A DNA stretch of 64,000 nt from Luidia sarsii (taxonomy: Eukaryota > Echinodermata > Asteroidea > Paxillosida > Luidiidae). This document shows positions 24,386 to 35,890 of the stretch, piece after piece. The first letter of the stretch is position 1. Every line of letters starts with the position of its first letter. A program made the position numbers and the translations under genes. The notes below the pieces were generated by a model, which was given only the letters and a program-made list of their open reading frames with translations, was not told the DNA's origin and ran no database searches. The stretch lies in contig OX465112.1 in assembly GCA_949987565.1 (NCBI GenBank), positions 19,193,361 to 19,257,360 of the forward strand, read 5' to 3'.

Positions 24386-25269
24386 TTCATCTCCGTTCAT
24401 CTTCGTTACTTTAATTCTGCCCTGTTCTGTGCCTCCCCCTCATTCTCCTTCCCCCACCTTCTCCTCCTTCTCCTCCACGAACGAAAATGGCCGGCGAGGT
24501 TACCAGTTCAGTAATACATTTCATCTGGTGACCTCGTGTGCGTTTGTCGAGATGTGATCGAGACTGTATTTTTTTTGCGGCCTTCTCTCTCTCTCTCTGG
24601 CTCTTTTCTTTCTTCTCCAATCCCCCCTCTGGATTCGTCCCTGCTGGCGGTTCTGGGTTTATTCTGGTCTGTGGGCCGCTCACGCTGTTGGATGGAGGAG
24701 AGCCGTAATTTGTTCTTGGTGGGACTCCGGCCACACTTGGCTGGCGGCCCCGGCTTTCTCGCATTGGCCCCTCCCACAGCATTTAAGCCAAGAGGCAGGA
24801 GGAAGGACAAGAACCATAGACAGACAGAAAACACCAGAGAAAAGTTGGCCTATCGGTAGAACCTTCCCCTCCTCGTCCACCACCACTTACACCACCACCA
24901 CCACCACCATACCACCGCCATACCACCGCCACCGCCACCGCCGATGTCAAGACAAAACTGGTGCCTGAAGATCGTGCCCGAAGATCGTGGAGCGGGGGAC
25001 GACCTTCGCGAGCCACATTGCCGCAAACCCGATGCTGATTAATAATTTTGTAAACTTGCCACATGCAAGGGGCAGGGCGCACGCACGGAAATCAACACGG
25101 CCCACACTATCATAGTAACTGATATAAGCTGAACGAGGTTAAGTGTAATTATCCTCATATCCCACAGAGTGCACAAATAAAGCGATGATTAGTTCCGAAC
25201 GGTCTCTCTCATACCCCCTCCGCCCTTCCAGTGATAAGGAGCTGTTCACCTCGTGTGTGTACAATGGTC
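24386..25269. other. Unique sequence with CCA/CCG trinucleotides
   Basis: A CCACCA/CCGCCA tract lies at 24879-24945. No exon recognised. Confidence 0.45.
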
Positions 25270-25637
25270 GAGGAGAGGAGGGAGTGAGAGAGAGGGTGAG
25301 AGAGGGAGAGGGGGAGAGAGAGAGAGAGGGAGGGAGATGGAAAGGGAGAGGGAGAGGAAACGGGATGCATGAGGAGAGAGAGGACGGAGGGAGAGAGAGA
25401 GGGAGAGAGAGAGAGAGGGGGGGAAAGAGAGGGAGAGGGAGAGGAAGAAACATAGACAGACATGGGGAGATAGAGGACGTAGGGAGAGAGATGGAGAGAC
25501 AGCGGGAAATAAAGGGAGAGGGAGAGGGAGAGAGTGGGAGAGAAGGGGAGAGAGAGGGAGAGGGAGAGGAAGAGAGAGAGGGAGAGAGATAGGAAGAGGG
25601 AGAGGGAGAGAGATGGAGAGGGAGAGGAAGACGGAGA
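25270..25637. repeat. GA-rich microsatellite tract
   Basis: GGGAGAGAG units on +, continuing into the hexanucleotide arrays. Confidence 0.93.
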
Positions 25638-26042
<405 letters not shown>

Positions 26043-26429
26043 AAGGGGTATTTTGTCCGTATGACCGTATCGCGGCTGTCGTATCGTTCGGAGTTGTCAG
26101 CGCGTCTGATGAAGTGACCAGTGGAGGGCAAAACATCGGAGCGTACGGGCCAAGATTTACGGGCGTGGATGGCGGATCAGGCGGGGCCGGCCAGTGAATT
26201 AAGATACCGCCTATTTACTTCGCCATCTTCGCCCGTCAGATCCCAACCACCCCTTCCCCATGGCCCGCTCTGTCTCGGTCTCTCTCTTGCTCTTTCTCCG
26301 GTTTCTCTTTCTCTTGGAAGTGATTTACGGCCCGCTGAGTGAATTCGCAGGATGGCCAAATTCCAGCGACTGATTTTGTTTCTGATTCATGGAATTCGAC
26401 AGTCAAAGGATTTGGACTGGACCGTTTCT
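26043..26429. other. Unique sequence, no gene seen
   Basis: No feature recognised. Confidence 0.4.
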
Positions 26430-26740
26430 TGTTCTTCTTGTTCTGTCTATGCCAGTTCTCTGTCTACCCCTAGGGTCTCTCTGTCTCTTTGAGTATGACT
26501 CCCTCTGCCAGTCTCTTTCTGCATGTCTCCCTCCGTCTCTTCTGTCTCTGTCTCTGTCTCTTTCTCGGTCTCTGTGTCTGTCTTTTTCTGTCTCCTTCTT
26601 TTTCTGTCTTTCTCTTTCTCTCTCTCTCTCTGTCTCTTTCTCTTTCTGTCTTTCTCCGTCTCTTTCTCTGCTGTCTCTTTCTCTGTCTGTATCTCTGTCT
26701 GTATCTCTGTCTCTCTCCCCCCTCTCTCTCTCCTTTGGTT
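26430..26740. repeat. CT-rich microsatellite tract
   Basis: TCTGTCTCTTTCTC units, pyrimidine-rich on +. Confidence 0.92.
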
Positions 26741-26879
26741 CAACTTGTCAGCAGGCAAAGACGAGGAAACATGTGCTAATTAAAAACGGCGGTGTTTTAC
26801 GATCTCGTTTTTATGGGCTCCGAGTCGGTTGAGTTGAGTTACAGTGCGTTACTCGAGGCGGCCCTCAGATTCCACACTT

Positions 26880-27022
26880 CGGAGGGGCAGGGAGGAGGAG
26901 GAGGGGAGGAGGAGGAGGAGGGGAGGAGGAGGAGGAGGGGAGGGAGGAGGAGGAGGGGAGGAGGAGGAGGAGGGGAGGGAGGATGAAGAGGGGAGGGGAG
27001 GGGAGGAGGAGGAGGAGGAGGG
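26880..27022. repeat. GGA trinucleotide tract
   Basis: GGAGGAGGAGGGGAGG repeats. Pro- or Gly/Glu-rich frames are artefacts. Confidence 0.92.
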
Positions 27023-28019
27023 CATGAGGGTGTGGGTTGACGGCGCGCGGTGGGTTTGTTTTTAAACGCCCGACGAAAGAAGTGCGAAGAAATATACTCC
27101 GTGACTGATGGTCTCTGAAGACGCCGGGCCTTGAAGAGTTGGTGGTGATGGGGGCAGGGTTTTTGGGGGGGAGGGAGTGGGATAGGGGGGTGGGGATGGG
27201 GGGGGGGGGTTGGAGGTGGCGGTTTGTTACAGTACACCCCTCCGTTATCCGATCGGCCGCCAAGTTGACAGAGTTATTGACACCTGGACTTGTTGCCATC
27301 GCCTTGTCGGATCAACCCGTAGGGGCCGCGGCGGACCACGCCGATTTGCACTCACAAGGTCGCGCAAAACAAATTAATTACAATCTTTCTCTCTGCGTCT
27401 GTCTCCGTCTCTGTCTCCGTCTCTCTCTCTTTCCCTACCCCTCTACCCCCTATATAACTCTCGGAGTTTGATCGGCCCGTGGAAGGGAAAAAAGGGAGGG
27501 GGGGGTTGTAAGACGTAATGCGAGACGAGAGAACGAGGTGTTTGTTCCCTAGCACCGTGAAACGAGGAGAATGTTTGACTAGTGATGAATTACATCGATT
27601 GGGGTCGGCTTGGGTTAGGGGGAGGGGTGTGCTTTTTTTTAGGGGGGAGCAGCTCAGCGAGGCCTAGCCTCACACCAGGGGTGACTAGTTGAGCCACAAA
27701 AAAGAGCTGATGTTACCGGTGTTAACACGGGTGTCCTTTAAGTGGTTCGGGTACAGGTAGCGTGGCCTCAACGAGACATTGATAACCGAGCTACTTAAAA
27801 CACGTACATATCCAGAGAACTAGGTGCAGGATCCAGCTGTGTCGTGCAGTAAGTAACACGCCGTACTGGAGTGCAGAAGCTCGTCAATAGCGCCTCTCTT
27901 CCAACTCGGCTCGCTCAGCGTGTACGGGCTACGGTACACAGTGTAGCAAGACGTGTTGCACGCACTGTACAGCACCGGCCGGCCCCGCCCAGGTCGGGGA
28001 TCCGTTCCCGTCCCAGCCG
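27023..28019. other. Unique sequence upstream of Lbx
   Basis: G-rich run at 27160-27210 and a short CT tract at 27386-27440. No exon recognised; may contain distal Lbx control sequence. Confidence 0.4.
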
Positions 28020-28110
28020 CTGTGATTGGCCGAGACAACTGTATAAATAAGCCGCTAATTCGATTAGGAGCCAATGGGGAGACAGATCGGCCAATTAGCA
28101 TGACTAACGA
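28020..28110 (+). promoter_or_regulatory. Candidate homeodomain/CCAAT element upstream of Lbx
   Basis: Within 90 bp there is an inverted CCAAT box (ATTGG, 28024-28028), a second TATA-like TATAAATA (28042-28049), a palindromic TAAT-TCG-ATTA site (28056-28066) of the type bound by homeodomain dimers, a CCAAT (28071-28075) and another CAATTAG homeodomain core (28092-28098). It lies about 0.8 kb upstream of the ATG and could be an upstream promoter or enhancer. This is motif matching only. Confidence 0.35.
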
Positions 28111-28723
28111 CTCGAGTGACAGTTCGCGGATGTGAGGTTGCCAGGACCGTCCCGAACGCTCCGTCCCCAATCCCCGTCCCCTTCCCTCACTCCCCCCACC
28201 TTCTCGCCGGCCCTCTCTTGGGGCCGAGAGAGCCTTGATTGCCTCGTTAACTCCAGCCGGGGCTTGTGGGCAGGGCCCTGGCTCTCTCTCTCCCCCTCTC
28301 ACTCTCACTCACTCGATCTCCCCCCCTGTCCTCTTGTCTTTTTTACCTCGCTCACTGCATGCCGGCTCGATCGGGCTTCGCATGCGTCACGGGGGAGCTC
28401 GCTTGCTCTTCGTCATTCCATCACCGGTCCAGAAACGGAGAGTGAGAGGGAGAGGGAGAGGGAGAGAGAGGGTAGCACTAGCAGGGAGGGCGAGAGAAAG
28501 AGACAGAGGGGGGCTGAACCACTACAAACCCCATTAGTCGGCACCGCATGGTCACCGCCTTTGCGTTACACGAAGGGTCCGCGGTGATGTCAGCTCTCGT
28601 CACTTGAGCGTCTGATGCCCTACGTAACTTACGCCATCACCTGCTCGCTCTACAATCACCACCGCCACCTCCACCCCGCCCCCACCTCCTTCTCTCTCGT
28701 TCTCAAATCGGACGGGCGTCCGA

Positions 28724-28730
28724 TATAAAA
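28724..28730 (+). promoter_or_regulatory. TATA box of Lbx
   Basis: TATAAAA lies 171 bp before the Lbx ATG. A start site about 25-32 bp downstream (near 28755) would give a 5' leader of about 145 nt with no upstream ATG in a good context. Position and sequence fit, but the start site is inferred. Confidence 0.6.
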
Positions 28731-28900
28731 AGTCACTTCGGGGCACCGATCCGGGATAATATACCGAAGACGCTCTTCTGCCAAGCCGTGCCTCCAAGCT
28801 AGAAGCAGTTAACTTTTAGCGTTCGCGTTTCTGAGGAAGATTTTCGTGTGCGTTGATCGTGTGTGTGTGTGTGTGGATAGGATCTGTCGCGGAGTCCACC

Positions 28901-29510
28901 ATGGCTTTAGCACCGGCTCGCAGTGGGCACGGCGGGGTCTACATGCCGTTCCAGCGCGTCTCCTCGGTACGGCTCCAACTCCACCAGCCCGCTCATCTCC
29001 ACCATCCCCACCACCACCACCACCACCACCATCACAGCCAGCAGCTGAACAGCCACCACCTCAACAGCCACTCTCACCACCAGCGCAGCCACTCCAAGCC
29101 CTTCACCTCGTTCTTTATCAAGGACATCCTGGGCTCCAAGATCGGCGGGCCGGAGAAGGAGGCGGAGGCGCTGACGGCCACCGCCACGGCTACAGCCAGC
29201 GGGCGGGCCGGTGCCTCGCCGCCCTGCCCGTCGCCGGTCAGCCCGGCCTCGCCGTGGTCCGCGCCCGCCCCAGCCGCCGTCCCCGTTCCCACCGTCAACG
29301 ACACCGGCGCGTCGCAGCCCTCGCCCCCGGTCAAGGAGGCCGCCTTCCCCGCCCGGCCCGGCGGGCCGGACACGGTGCCGTCCGCGGGCGGCGGCGGCGG
29401 TGGCGGTGCCGTCAAGAAGGACGCCAACGGCTCGCCGCTGTCGGCTCTGGAGGAGCTCGCTAACAAGACCTTCACCGGCTTGGAGACCAGCATCCTGCGA
29501 GCAGCCGAAG
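28901..29510 (+). CDS. Lbx: Lbx (ladybird-type) homeobox protein, coding exon 1
   Basis: Exon 1 encodes residues 1-203 plus the first base of codon 204 of a predicted 483-residue nuclear transcription factor. The ATG sits in a strong Kozak context (gtccaccATGG); the frame is open upstream but has no earlier ATG. Seen in order: a His-rich N-terminus (run of ten His at about 37-45 and more His to 64); an eh1-type repression motif at 68-78 (F71, I73, I76, L77 in SFFIKDILG), the Groucho-binding element found near the N-terminus of Lbx proteins; Ala/Pro/Ser- and Gly-rich linker (91-176); and the Lbx signature SPLSALEELANKTF...LRAAE (178-203), which closely matches vertebrate LBX1 just before its intron. 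The exon ends GCCGAAG|GTAGGT, a good donor, phase 1. In vertebrates Lbx acts in migrating muscle precursors and dorsal spinal interneurons, in Drosophila in muscle and heart identity; the role here is inferred. Low-complexity linkers make it much longer than vertebrate LBX1 (about 280 residues). Confidence 0.93.
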
Positions 29511-29649
29511 GTAGGTCTCACCACCCCCATCCCCATCCTCATCCCCATCCCCATCTCCTCTCCCAGTCCCATTCCCTGTATTGGCTACATACATTCATCG
29601 GCACACAAACCGCTCACTGAGTGAAATGAAACAAATCTTTTAAAAAGTA

Positions 29650-29720
29650 GAGGGCCTGACGTTTCGATCCTATAGCAGGAGCAAAACGGTCAAACCTCCG
29701 AGAAAAACGTCAGGCTCTTT
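29650..29720. repeat. Hairpin repeat copy in Lbx intron
   Basis: GAGGGCCTGACGTTTCGATC on the left and AAAAACGTCAGGCTCTTT on the right form an inverted pair of the GAAACGTC family. Confidence 0.65.
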
Positions 29721-29879
29721 AATTTGTTGAGACAACCATCGACTTGTTCATCAGAAAAAAATGCAGTCTTAGCCGATGGGTGGCATGAGACCGTAGACAG
29801 TTGTACGGCAGCGCGCTTCGTCACAGTTACGTCGAGTCAATATGGGTCGGTGTTGGTTTGGTTGAATCGACCCAACGAC

Positions 29880-30245
29880 TCTAGCAGGCAATCCGGCAAA
29901 GCACCGATCATGCAGTGTTTGATTACGCTTCGACTAAGGCAAAACCCTTGTGGAAGTACATTCGACACAACGATCATGTTATATCTATGGTGCAACGCGG
30001 TAGCCGCCGCTATACACGATCTCGACCAGCTCGGCGGACCAGTGGTCAAGATGTCTGCACTATAGAAAGAAGGAGTCGAGGGTTCGAATCCCGCGCGAGC
30101 TGCCTGTTTTTTGTCAGCAGGCAAATCTGTTAATTGACTGAGCAATCAGTGATTAATTACACCTCGAGTGAGACAAACCCTTGTTAAAGTGCGACTTAAA
30201 TCAAATTGCATTTATCAAATTACATCCACGACGCAAAATCAAATT
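29880..30245 (+). mobile_element. tRNA-derived SINE, family 2, in Lbx intron
   Basis: A tRNA-like unit at 30028-30101 has complementary acceptor ends (AGCTCG / CGAGCT), a D-arm GACCAGTGGTC and B box GGTTCGAATCC (30081-30091), but no convincing anticodon arm. It is followed by the body shared with 41190-41490 (AGCAGGCAA, CAAACCCTTGTT, CCACGACGCAAA). A body fragment of another copy precedes it (29884-29960). Confidence 0.75.
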
Positions 30246-30794
30246 ACATCTATTCTATACCCCAAGACATCTACGGTGCAGCATTCTCTCAGAAAACGAG
30301 GTGTTAAGAACACACGGACCTACTGAAATAATTGTGAGGACGCATCTATCAGTGAGTTCCTTGCGTACCGTCCATGCCACCATAATCTGATTCCCTGACA
30401 ATCTTGTCTTACAGTCGCCCAACTCTACCATGTCACTCGTTTTCCTATGGATGCTGGCATCCTTTACAGACTGTAGTACATCGAGTTGTTCTTGAGTTCG
30501 TGTTCTTATAGAAACGGATGACACATTGTGCTTTCAGCGATGGAGCTCGCTGAGAGAACGACGGCCACGGCTTGTCCATTCTGTGCACCAAATCGTTTTC
30601 CATGTCTTAACTACCCAACTACCCCCGATACCACAAAATCCAACCGTGGGTTCTGCCGAGTTTTGTCAGGTTTACTACCATACGGGTAGCAAACTGTTGT
30701 TGGATATTTGTTTCATTCAGTACCATGCAATGGCCCAGTGAGACACTGCTTGATTCTGTCAGGTTTAGGGTTGTAAGGCATGACACTTGTGAAA

Positions 30795-31080
30795 GTGTTG
30801 GAGTTTGTGGCACTGTACTGGCATTGCTTTCGTGGGTGAGTTCACCCACAGGCTCTTGGTCATTTTCTGGTCAAATGTTGGACTTTGTGGCACTGCAATT
30901 TCGTTGCTTTCGTAGGTGAGTTCGACCACAGGCTCTTGGTAATTTTCTGGTCAAGTGTGGGAGTTTTGTGGCACTATACTGGCACTGCTTTCGTGGGTGA
31001 GTTCACCCATGGGCTCTTAGGTCATTTTCTGGTCAAGTCTTGGTACTTTGTGACAGAGCACTGGCACTGCTTTTGTGGAG
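30795..31080. repeat. 81-bp minisatellite in Lbx intron
   Basis: About 3.5 units with TTTGTGGCACT and GCTTTCGTGGGTGAGTTC, starting near 30795, 30876, 30956 and 31038. Confidence 0.9.
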
Positions 31081-31624
31081 TATATTATAATCAGCGGAGC
31101 TCTCGTCACGAAGAAGCTATAACTGCGTCCAACTTTCATCGCTCCCAACCCAGTCACCGTCAACCCTCCCTGTCCTTTAGGGTCCCAAATCGACGCGATA
31201 CACGGTACCCTTCGTGACTTGCAGTGTGCCCGGCCTTGCGGTGCACATTCCAGCCTTAACCAGCACGGTTTAGCCGGAATATTTTCGGAATGAGACGGCA
31301 CCGAGAGGAACCCCTCGTGTGATATACGACAAGCTTCACTCACCTCCCCCCCCAAAAAAAAATCCACCATCTTTTTTGTTTGGTTTAAGTCCCACCGAAC
31401 ACCCTATGCGTTTTCGTTAACGCGGCCGTACAGCACAGTGGCCTGCCGAGACCAGTTATAAGCCAATGGCGGAGACGGTGCACGAAATCGAATTACCCCC
31501 GTATTACCGCGTAAATGCAATAATGAATTCACCGGCGATGCATACCGATCGCAGTCGGTTGTCAGGGTAGAGAGCAACCACTTGACCACATTCTATATAA
31601 CAGAAGCTCTGTGACTTGCGTCTT

Positions 31625-32205
31625 ATGTCAGGCAAGAAGAGAGACAGATAGGGACAGAGAGAGACAGAGAGAGACAGATAGGGACAGATAGGGACACAGA
31701 TAGAGAAACAGAGATACACACAGGTAGAGACAGAGGGAGATAGAGAGAGACAGATAGAGGCAGATAGGGACAGATACAGACAGAGAGAGAGACAGATGGA
31801 GACACACAGATAGAGAAACAGAGATACACACAGAAAGAGACAGAGGGAGACAGAGAGAGACAGATAGAGACACACTCAGATAGAGAAACAGATGTACAGA
31901 GATAGAGAGATAGAGAGAGACATAGACATACATAGAGACACACATAGACAAAGAAACAGAGAGAGACAGAGAGACATAGAGAAGGAAAGAGACAGACAAG
32001 GAGAGGGGAGAGGGACAGAGACCGAGAGAAATAAATTGACAGGGAGACAGAGGCATGGAGAGCGAGATGAGATGGATAGGCAGTGATAAAGAGACATATA
32101 GACAAACATAGGAAGAACGAGTGTGAAAGAGGGAAAGACAAATGGAGACAGACATACATACAGACAGACATACATACAGACAGACAGACAGACAGACACG
32201 CTTCA
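31625..32205. repeat. GACA/GATA microsatellite in Lbx intron
   Basis: GACAGATAG, GAGACAGAG and ACATACA units. A block with TAGAGAAACAGAGATACACA recurs about 110 bp apart (31701, 31811). Confidence 0.92.
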
Positions 32206-32954
32206 CAAACGCAGTAAGACAGATAGGAGATACCAAGCTTGAAACAAATCGGCCAAGCAAAACCGAATAAGGAAACCCAAAACAAAAATCCAAGCCAAAT
32301 TCAACCAACAGTTCGCCATGTACCAATACTATAGCAGTCTGTGCATACTGCGGTGTACTCCACGCGCGGGGCACGGCACGATTATTGTATGGGAGCCGGC
32401 TATAACATGTTTGACGGTGATTAAGATTGAGCAAGACGAATGGGCGGAACGCAAATTGGTGTACCCGAAAATCACGATCACTCAGCCGGCCCGCCACGCG
32501 AGAGGGTGTGCTCCGGCACACACGCACTGACTGGGCTCAAAACTCCCCCAACCCTCCTCCAGTTCAGACCTAAAACAACCACTTCTCTTACTCTCTTACT
32601 CTCTCTCTCTCCAAGTTCTGTAATTGGAACAACCTTTATTTTGTGGCAGCGCTGAGACAGGCAGCGGACGTGACTTGACTCAACTTCGCCCGATCGGACA
32701 GCCGGGAGTGGCTGCTTAGGGTCTGCCTAATCGCTGTCCCAATCTCGCCCCCCCCCCGAAAAAAAGAAAGAAAGAAGAAATAATAAGAAGAAAGAAACAC
32801 GAAAAAAAAATAATAAAGAAAAGATCGGTATCGCTGTTCCAGAAACGGAGCTGAGTTCAAATAGGGCGAGACAATTTTTTCCGCCGAATTCGTATAAAGC
32901 TACGTCTAAAGATAGGCGTGTTACTGTTAGTCTAACTGATAATTCTCTAAAGCT

Positions 32955-32998
32955 AGAGGGCCCGACGTTTCGATGCTAGCAGGACCTTTCTCAAAGGC
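32955..32998 (-). repeat. Hairpin repeat copy in Lbx intron
   Basis: GAGGGCCCGACGTTTCGATG then CTAGCAGGACCTTTCTCAAA; single arm of the GAAACGTC family in reverse orientation. Confidence 0.75.
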
Positions 32999-33894
32999 AA
33001 AGTGACTTTAACTGATCATTATTACCGACTTGACGCTTAGAGACCAACCAGTTGTACGAGTGGATAAGCTTTTCGTAGCAATAGCTGCTTCATCAGATGA
33101 AATCAGTAGAAGTGACTGCTACGAAATCTTTTTTCCAACTAGTTAGCCTTCAATAATGTTGGATGGCGTTGTTGTGTTGTCTAGGTCAATGCCAATCCAA
33201 AAAAAGCAAACTTGTCGTGTGCAGACCCCAGTTAAGAATAAAGAACGAACGACGATTTCGTCCAAAATTAATCGAGCAACTATTGTCAAAGCGTTCACTG
33301 TCTCTTGCCGCGATCAAGGTACGAGAAGGGTGAAGTGTCTAGAAGGCCTCGGATATCAAATGCATAAAAAGGAGGTTTTTTTGACAAGAAGTGGCTGTGA
33401 GCATATCTGCTTTCCTATCACAGTTCATGACATAGGACTGACGATGCGTAGGTGCTCCAAACAGTGCAGACCGTGCTCCTGCCAATGAGCGCGATTTGAT
33501 GCGCCGTCGACTTGATGCAGACCCACGCAGTCGTGCACAGGCTACTTCCCACGCGGAGCCTAGGGCCGACGCAACCCGGCCGCCAGAAGCCCCCGGCTTA
33601 ATAGGCGAGATTCTAACGAGATTAAGTCATTACCGGTGCGGCCAAAGAGCCCAAGCCGTCAGATGAGGATGTTGAGCCGTGTGTCTATCTATCTATCCGA
33701 GCCAATCGGATCGAATACTCCTACACCGCCTATTACGTTCACCGTCGCAAGCTTCGTCGTGTACTGCCTGTATACTCACCCGATATAATGCCTTCTGATC
33801 AGCTGGCCATAATTTCATAGAGCCAAAATTGGCTGGAAAGTTTGAAAAATGGCAAAATGGACGTTTCTTTTCAAAAGTCTAACAAGATTTCTTT

Positions 33895-34312
33895 TTCTTC
33901 CTCTCTTTGTCTCCCCTCGACCTGTCTCTTCTCTTATCTTTCCACCCTCTCTGCTCTACTCTTCTCTCACCTCTCTGTCTATGTTATCCATCTCTTTTTC
34001 TCTTTTCACCTCTCTCCCCTTTGTCTTTCCTCTTTCTTTCACGTCACCCCTCTGTCTATCTCTCTGGCTCATCCCTTTTCTCTCCCTTCCCTCTCTCTCT
34101 CCTCCCTTCTCCCTCTCCTCTCTCTCCCTCTCTCGCCCCTCTCTTCTCTCTCCCATCGCCCTCTCCCCCCTCTGTAACTCCTCTTCCTCCCCTCTCTCCT
34201 CCCTCTCTCTTCATTTCTCCCCTCTCTCTCTTTCTCTTTCTCTCCCTCTCCCCCTCTCTATGATTCTCTCCCTCCTTCCCCTTCTCCCCTTCTCTCCTCA
34301 CGTCTCTTCTTC
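33895..34312. repeat. CT-rich tract before Lbx exon 2
   Basis: About 400 bp of CTCTCC and TCTTTCTC on +, ending at the Lbx exon 2 acceptor. It may serve as an extended polypyrimidine tract. Confidence 0.9.
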
Positions 34313-34316
34313 ACAG

Positions 34317-35158
34317 CAGCCACCGTCAGCGGCAAGAGGGATCCCCTGCACCTCTTCAACCGCCAGCCGCCCAGGAAGAAGCGCAAGTCGCGCACGGCCT
34401 TCAACAACCAGCAGATCTTTGAGCTTGAGAGACGCTTCATCTACCAGAAGTACCTGACGCCGGCCGATCGCGACGAGATCGCCTCGGTGCTGGGCCTGTC
34501 CAACGCCCAGGTCATCACCTGGTTCCAGAACCGACGGGCCAAGCTCAAGCGGGACATGGAGGAGCTGACCATGGACGTGACGGCGGCCAGTACCAAGCGG
34601 ACGCCAGGCCAGGCCGGCGCGGGGCCGGACGACGCTCCGGCCGGCGCCACCGCCGCGGTCAGCCCGTCGGCCCCTAAGGCCGCCCGCCTGGAGGATGAAG
34701 AAGAGGAAGAGGAGTTGGAGGAAGAGTTGGAGGAGGAAGAAGAAGAGGAGGAAGAGGAGGAAGTGGTGGAGGAGGAGGACGAGGAGGATCGACTGAGCAC
34801 CGCCTCCGAGTATCGGGAGCAGACCGGCGGGGAGTCACTCGGCATGGGTCCGGTCGTCTCAGACGACAACTCGCCGCATCACGGGCACCGGCGACACCTC
34901 TCGCCGACGACGCACCTTCTGCAGCAGCTCCACCAGCACCACCACCAGCATCTCCACCACCGTCACCGCCATCCCATCAACGCCCGCCCTCATCGCCTGG
35001 CCAATCTGAACGACGAGGCCGGGGAGGCAGCGGCACTGGACTCTGCCGGGGACGAGGAGGCGTGCGGCGGGGCCGCCGAGAGCGAGGAGGTAGAGAGCAT
35101 GGACTGCAGCACTTCGCCATCCAGCGGCGTCCACTCCGACAACGAGGACAGCAAGTGA
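34317..35158 (+). CDS. Lbx: Lbx (ladybird-type) homeobox protein, coding exon 2 with homeodomain
   Basis: Exon 2 completes codon 204 and runs to a TGA at 35156-35158. A basic stretch PPRKKRKSRT leads into the homeodomain, residues 225-284: R5, F8, L16, F20, W48, F49, Q50, N51 and R53 are all present (W at residue 272, N51 at 275). Helix 2 YLTPADRDEIA and helix 3 NAQVITWFQNRRAKLKRD are typical of Lbx/ladybird rather than Tlx or other NK-class families. After it come an acidic run of Glu/Asp (about 329-361), a His-rich segment (about 406-422) and an acidic Ser-rich C-terminus. The splice junction and frame agree with exon 1. Two adjacent acceptors (CAGCAG at 34314-34319) are both in frame and would differ by one alanine. 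Compared with vertebrate Lbx the helix-1 positions are divergent (NNQQIFELERRF). I see no frameshift or missing key residue, so the gene looks functional. Confidence 0.95.
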
Positions 35159-35690
35159 GGGGTTCCCCCTCTCACACCCCGACACCACACCGGACGGACG
35201 CCTGCCTCTCCCCGCCGCAACACCTTCCGGCTGAACCCGAAGGCCTCGTCACCCGCGTAAACTTAAATGACGGTCTTCGGACTCGCTCTTTACGAACGGC
35301 AACATTGAGATCTCCATAAAACCCGAAAAGCGAAAATTCGGTGACTTTGGTCGAACTCTCCGCGGGACTCCGTTCGCTTCTGTACAGAAATTAAACAACA
35401 ATTATCAAAGTGCATCACGGAAGGGTGCCATATTATACCTCGAACTTGTACATAATATTTTGATTGGAGTTTTTTGGGTTTTCCCCCGGGCACTTTCCTC
35501 CGACACCGTTTGTCGTTCCTTTTCCTCGTCATATTTTGAACCGCGTTTGTTCAAAATCACAAAATAACTGTTGGAATGTACATACCAGATCACGAGTGAG
35601 TTGCGTAATTGTAGATATTAAAAAAAAAAGCAATTGAGGGGATTGTCGGACGGACGTCGGTTTCGCATACCTTCGAGCTTGGTTGTGACT
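35159..35690 (+). other. Lbx 3' flank / probable 3' UTR
   Basis: Unique sequence after the Lbx stop, with ATTAAA variants at 35390 and 35617. Confidence 0.5.
35390..35622 (+). other. Candidate Lbx poly(A) signals
   Basis: No canonical AATAAA is visible within 500 bp after the stop codon. ATTAAA, the commonest variant, occurs at 35390-35395 and at 35617-35622; the latter runs into an A-rich stretch. Either would give a 3' UTR of about 0.25-0.48 kb. Confidence 0.3.
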
Positions 35691-35890
35691 TAACAACCAC
35701 AGCTCTCTCCCTCTGATCTCCCTCTCCTCTCTCCCATTATCTATCTCGTCGCTCTCTCTCTTTTCCCCTCTCTCTTCTTTCCACTCTCTACTCTCTCCCC
35801 CTTTCTCTCCCCTCTCTCCATCCCCTCTCTACTCTCTCCCCTCCCTCTCCCTCCCCCCTCTCTCTCTCTTCTCTCTCCCTCCCTCTTTCG
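35691..35890. repeat. CT-rich tract
   Basis: CTCTCC and TCCCTCTC units on +. Confidence 0.9.

Larger units (their letters stand above)
29511..34316 (+). other. Lbx intron
   Basis: A 4,806 bp intron with GTAGGT donor and a CT-rich approach to the TTCACAG acceptor. It interrupts the coding sequence just upstream of the homeodomain, after the LxxLExxLRAAE motif, the place I know for the vertebrate LBX1 intron. It contains a CCCCAT microsatellite, two hairpin-repeat copies, a tRNA-derived SINE, an 81-bp minisatellite, GACA/GATA repeats and a long CT tract. The stretch 33480-33840 has no repeat I recognise and could hold regulatory sequence, but nothing specific supports that. Confidence 0.9.

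Noticed and set aside
23239..24557. Open frames of 325-391 codons in the CCTGT array
   Set aside because: Pentanucleotide repeats without stops stay open in all frames; the products are periodic LSCPV or RTGQD peptides.
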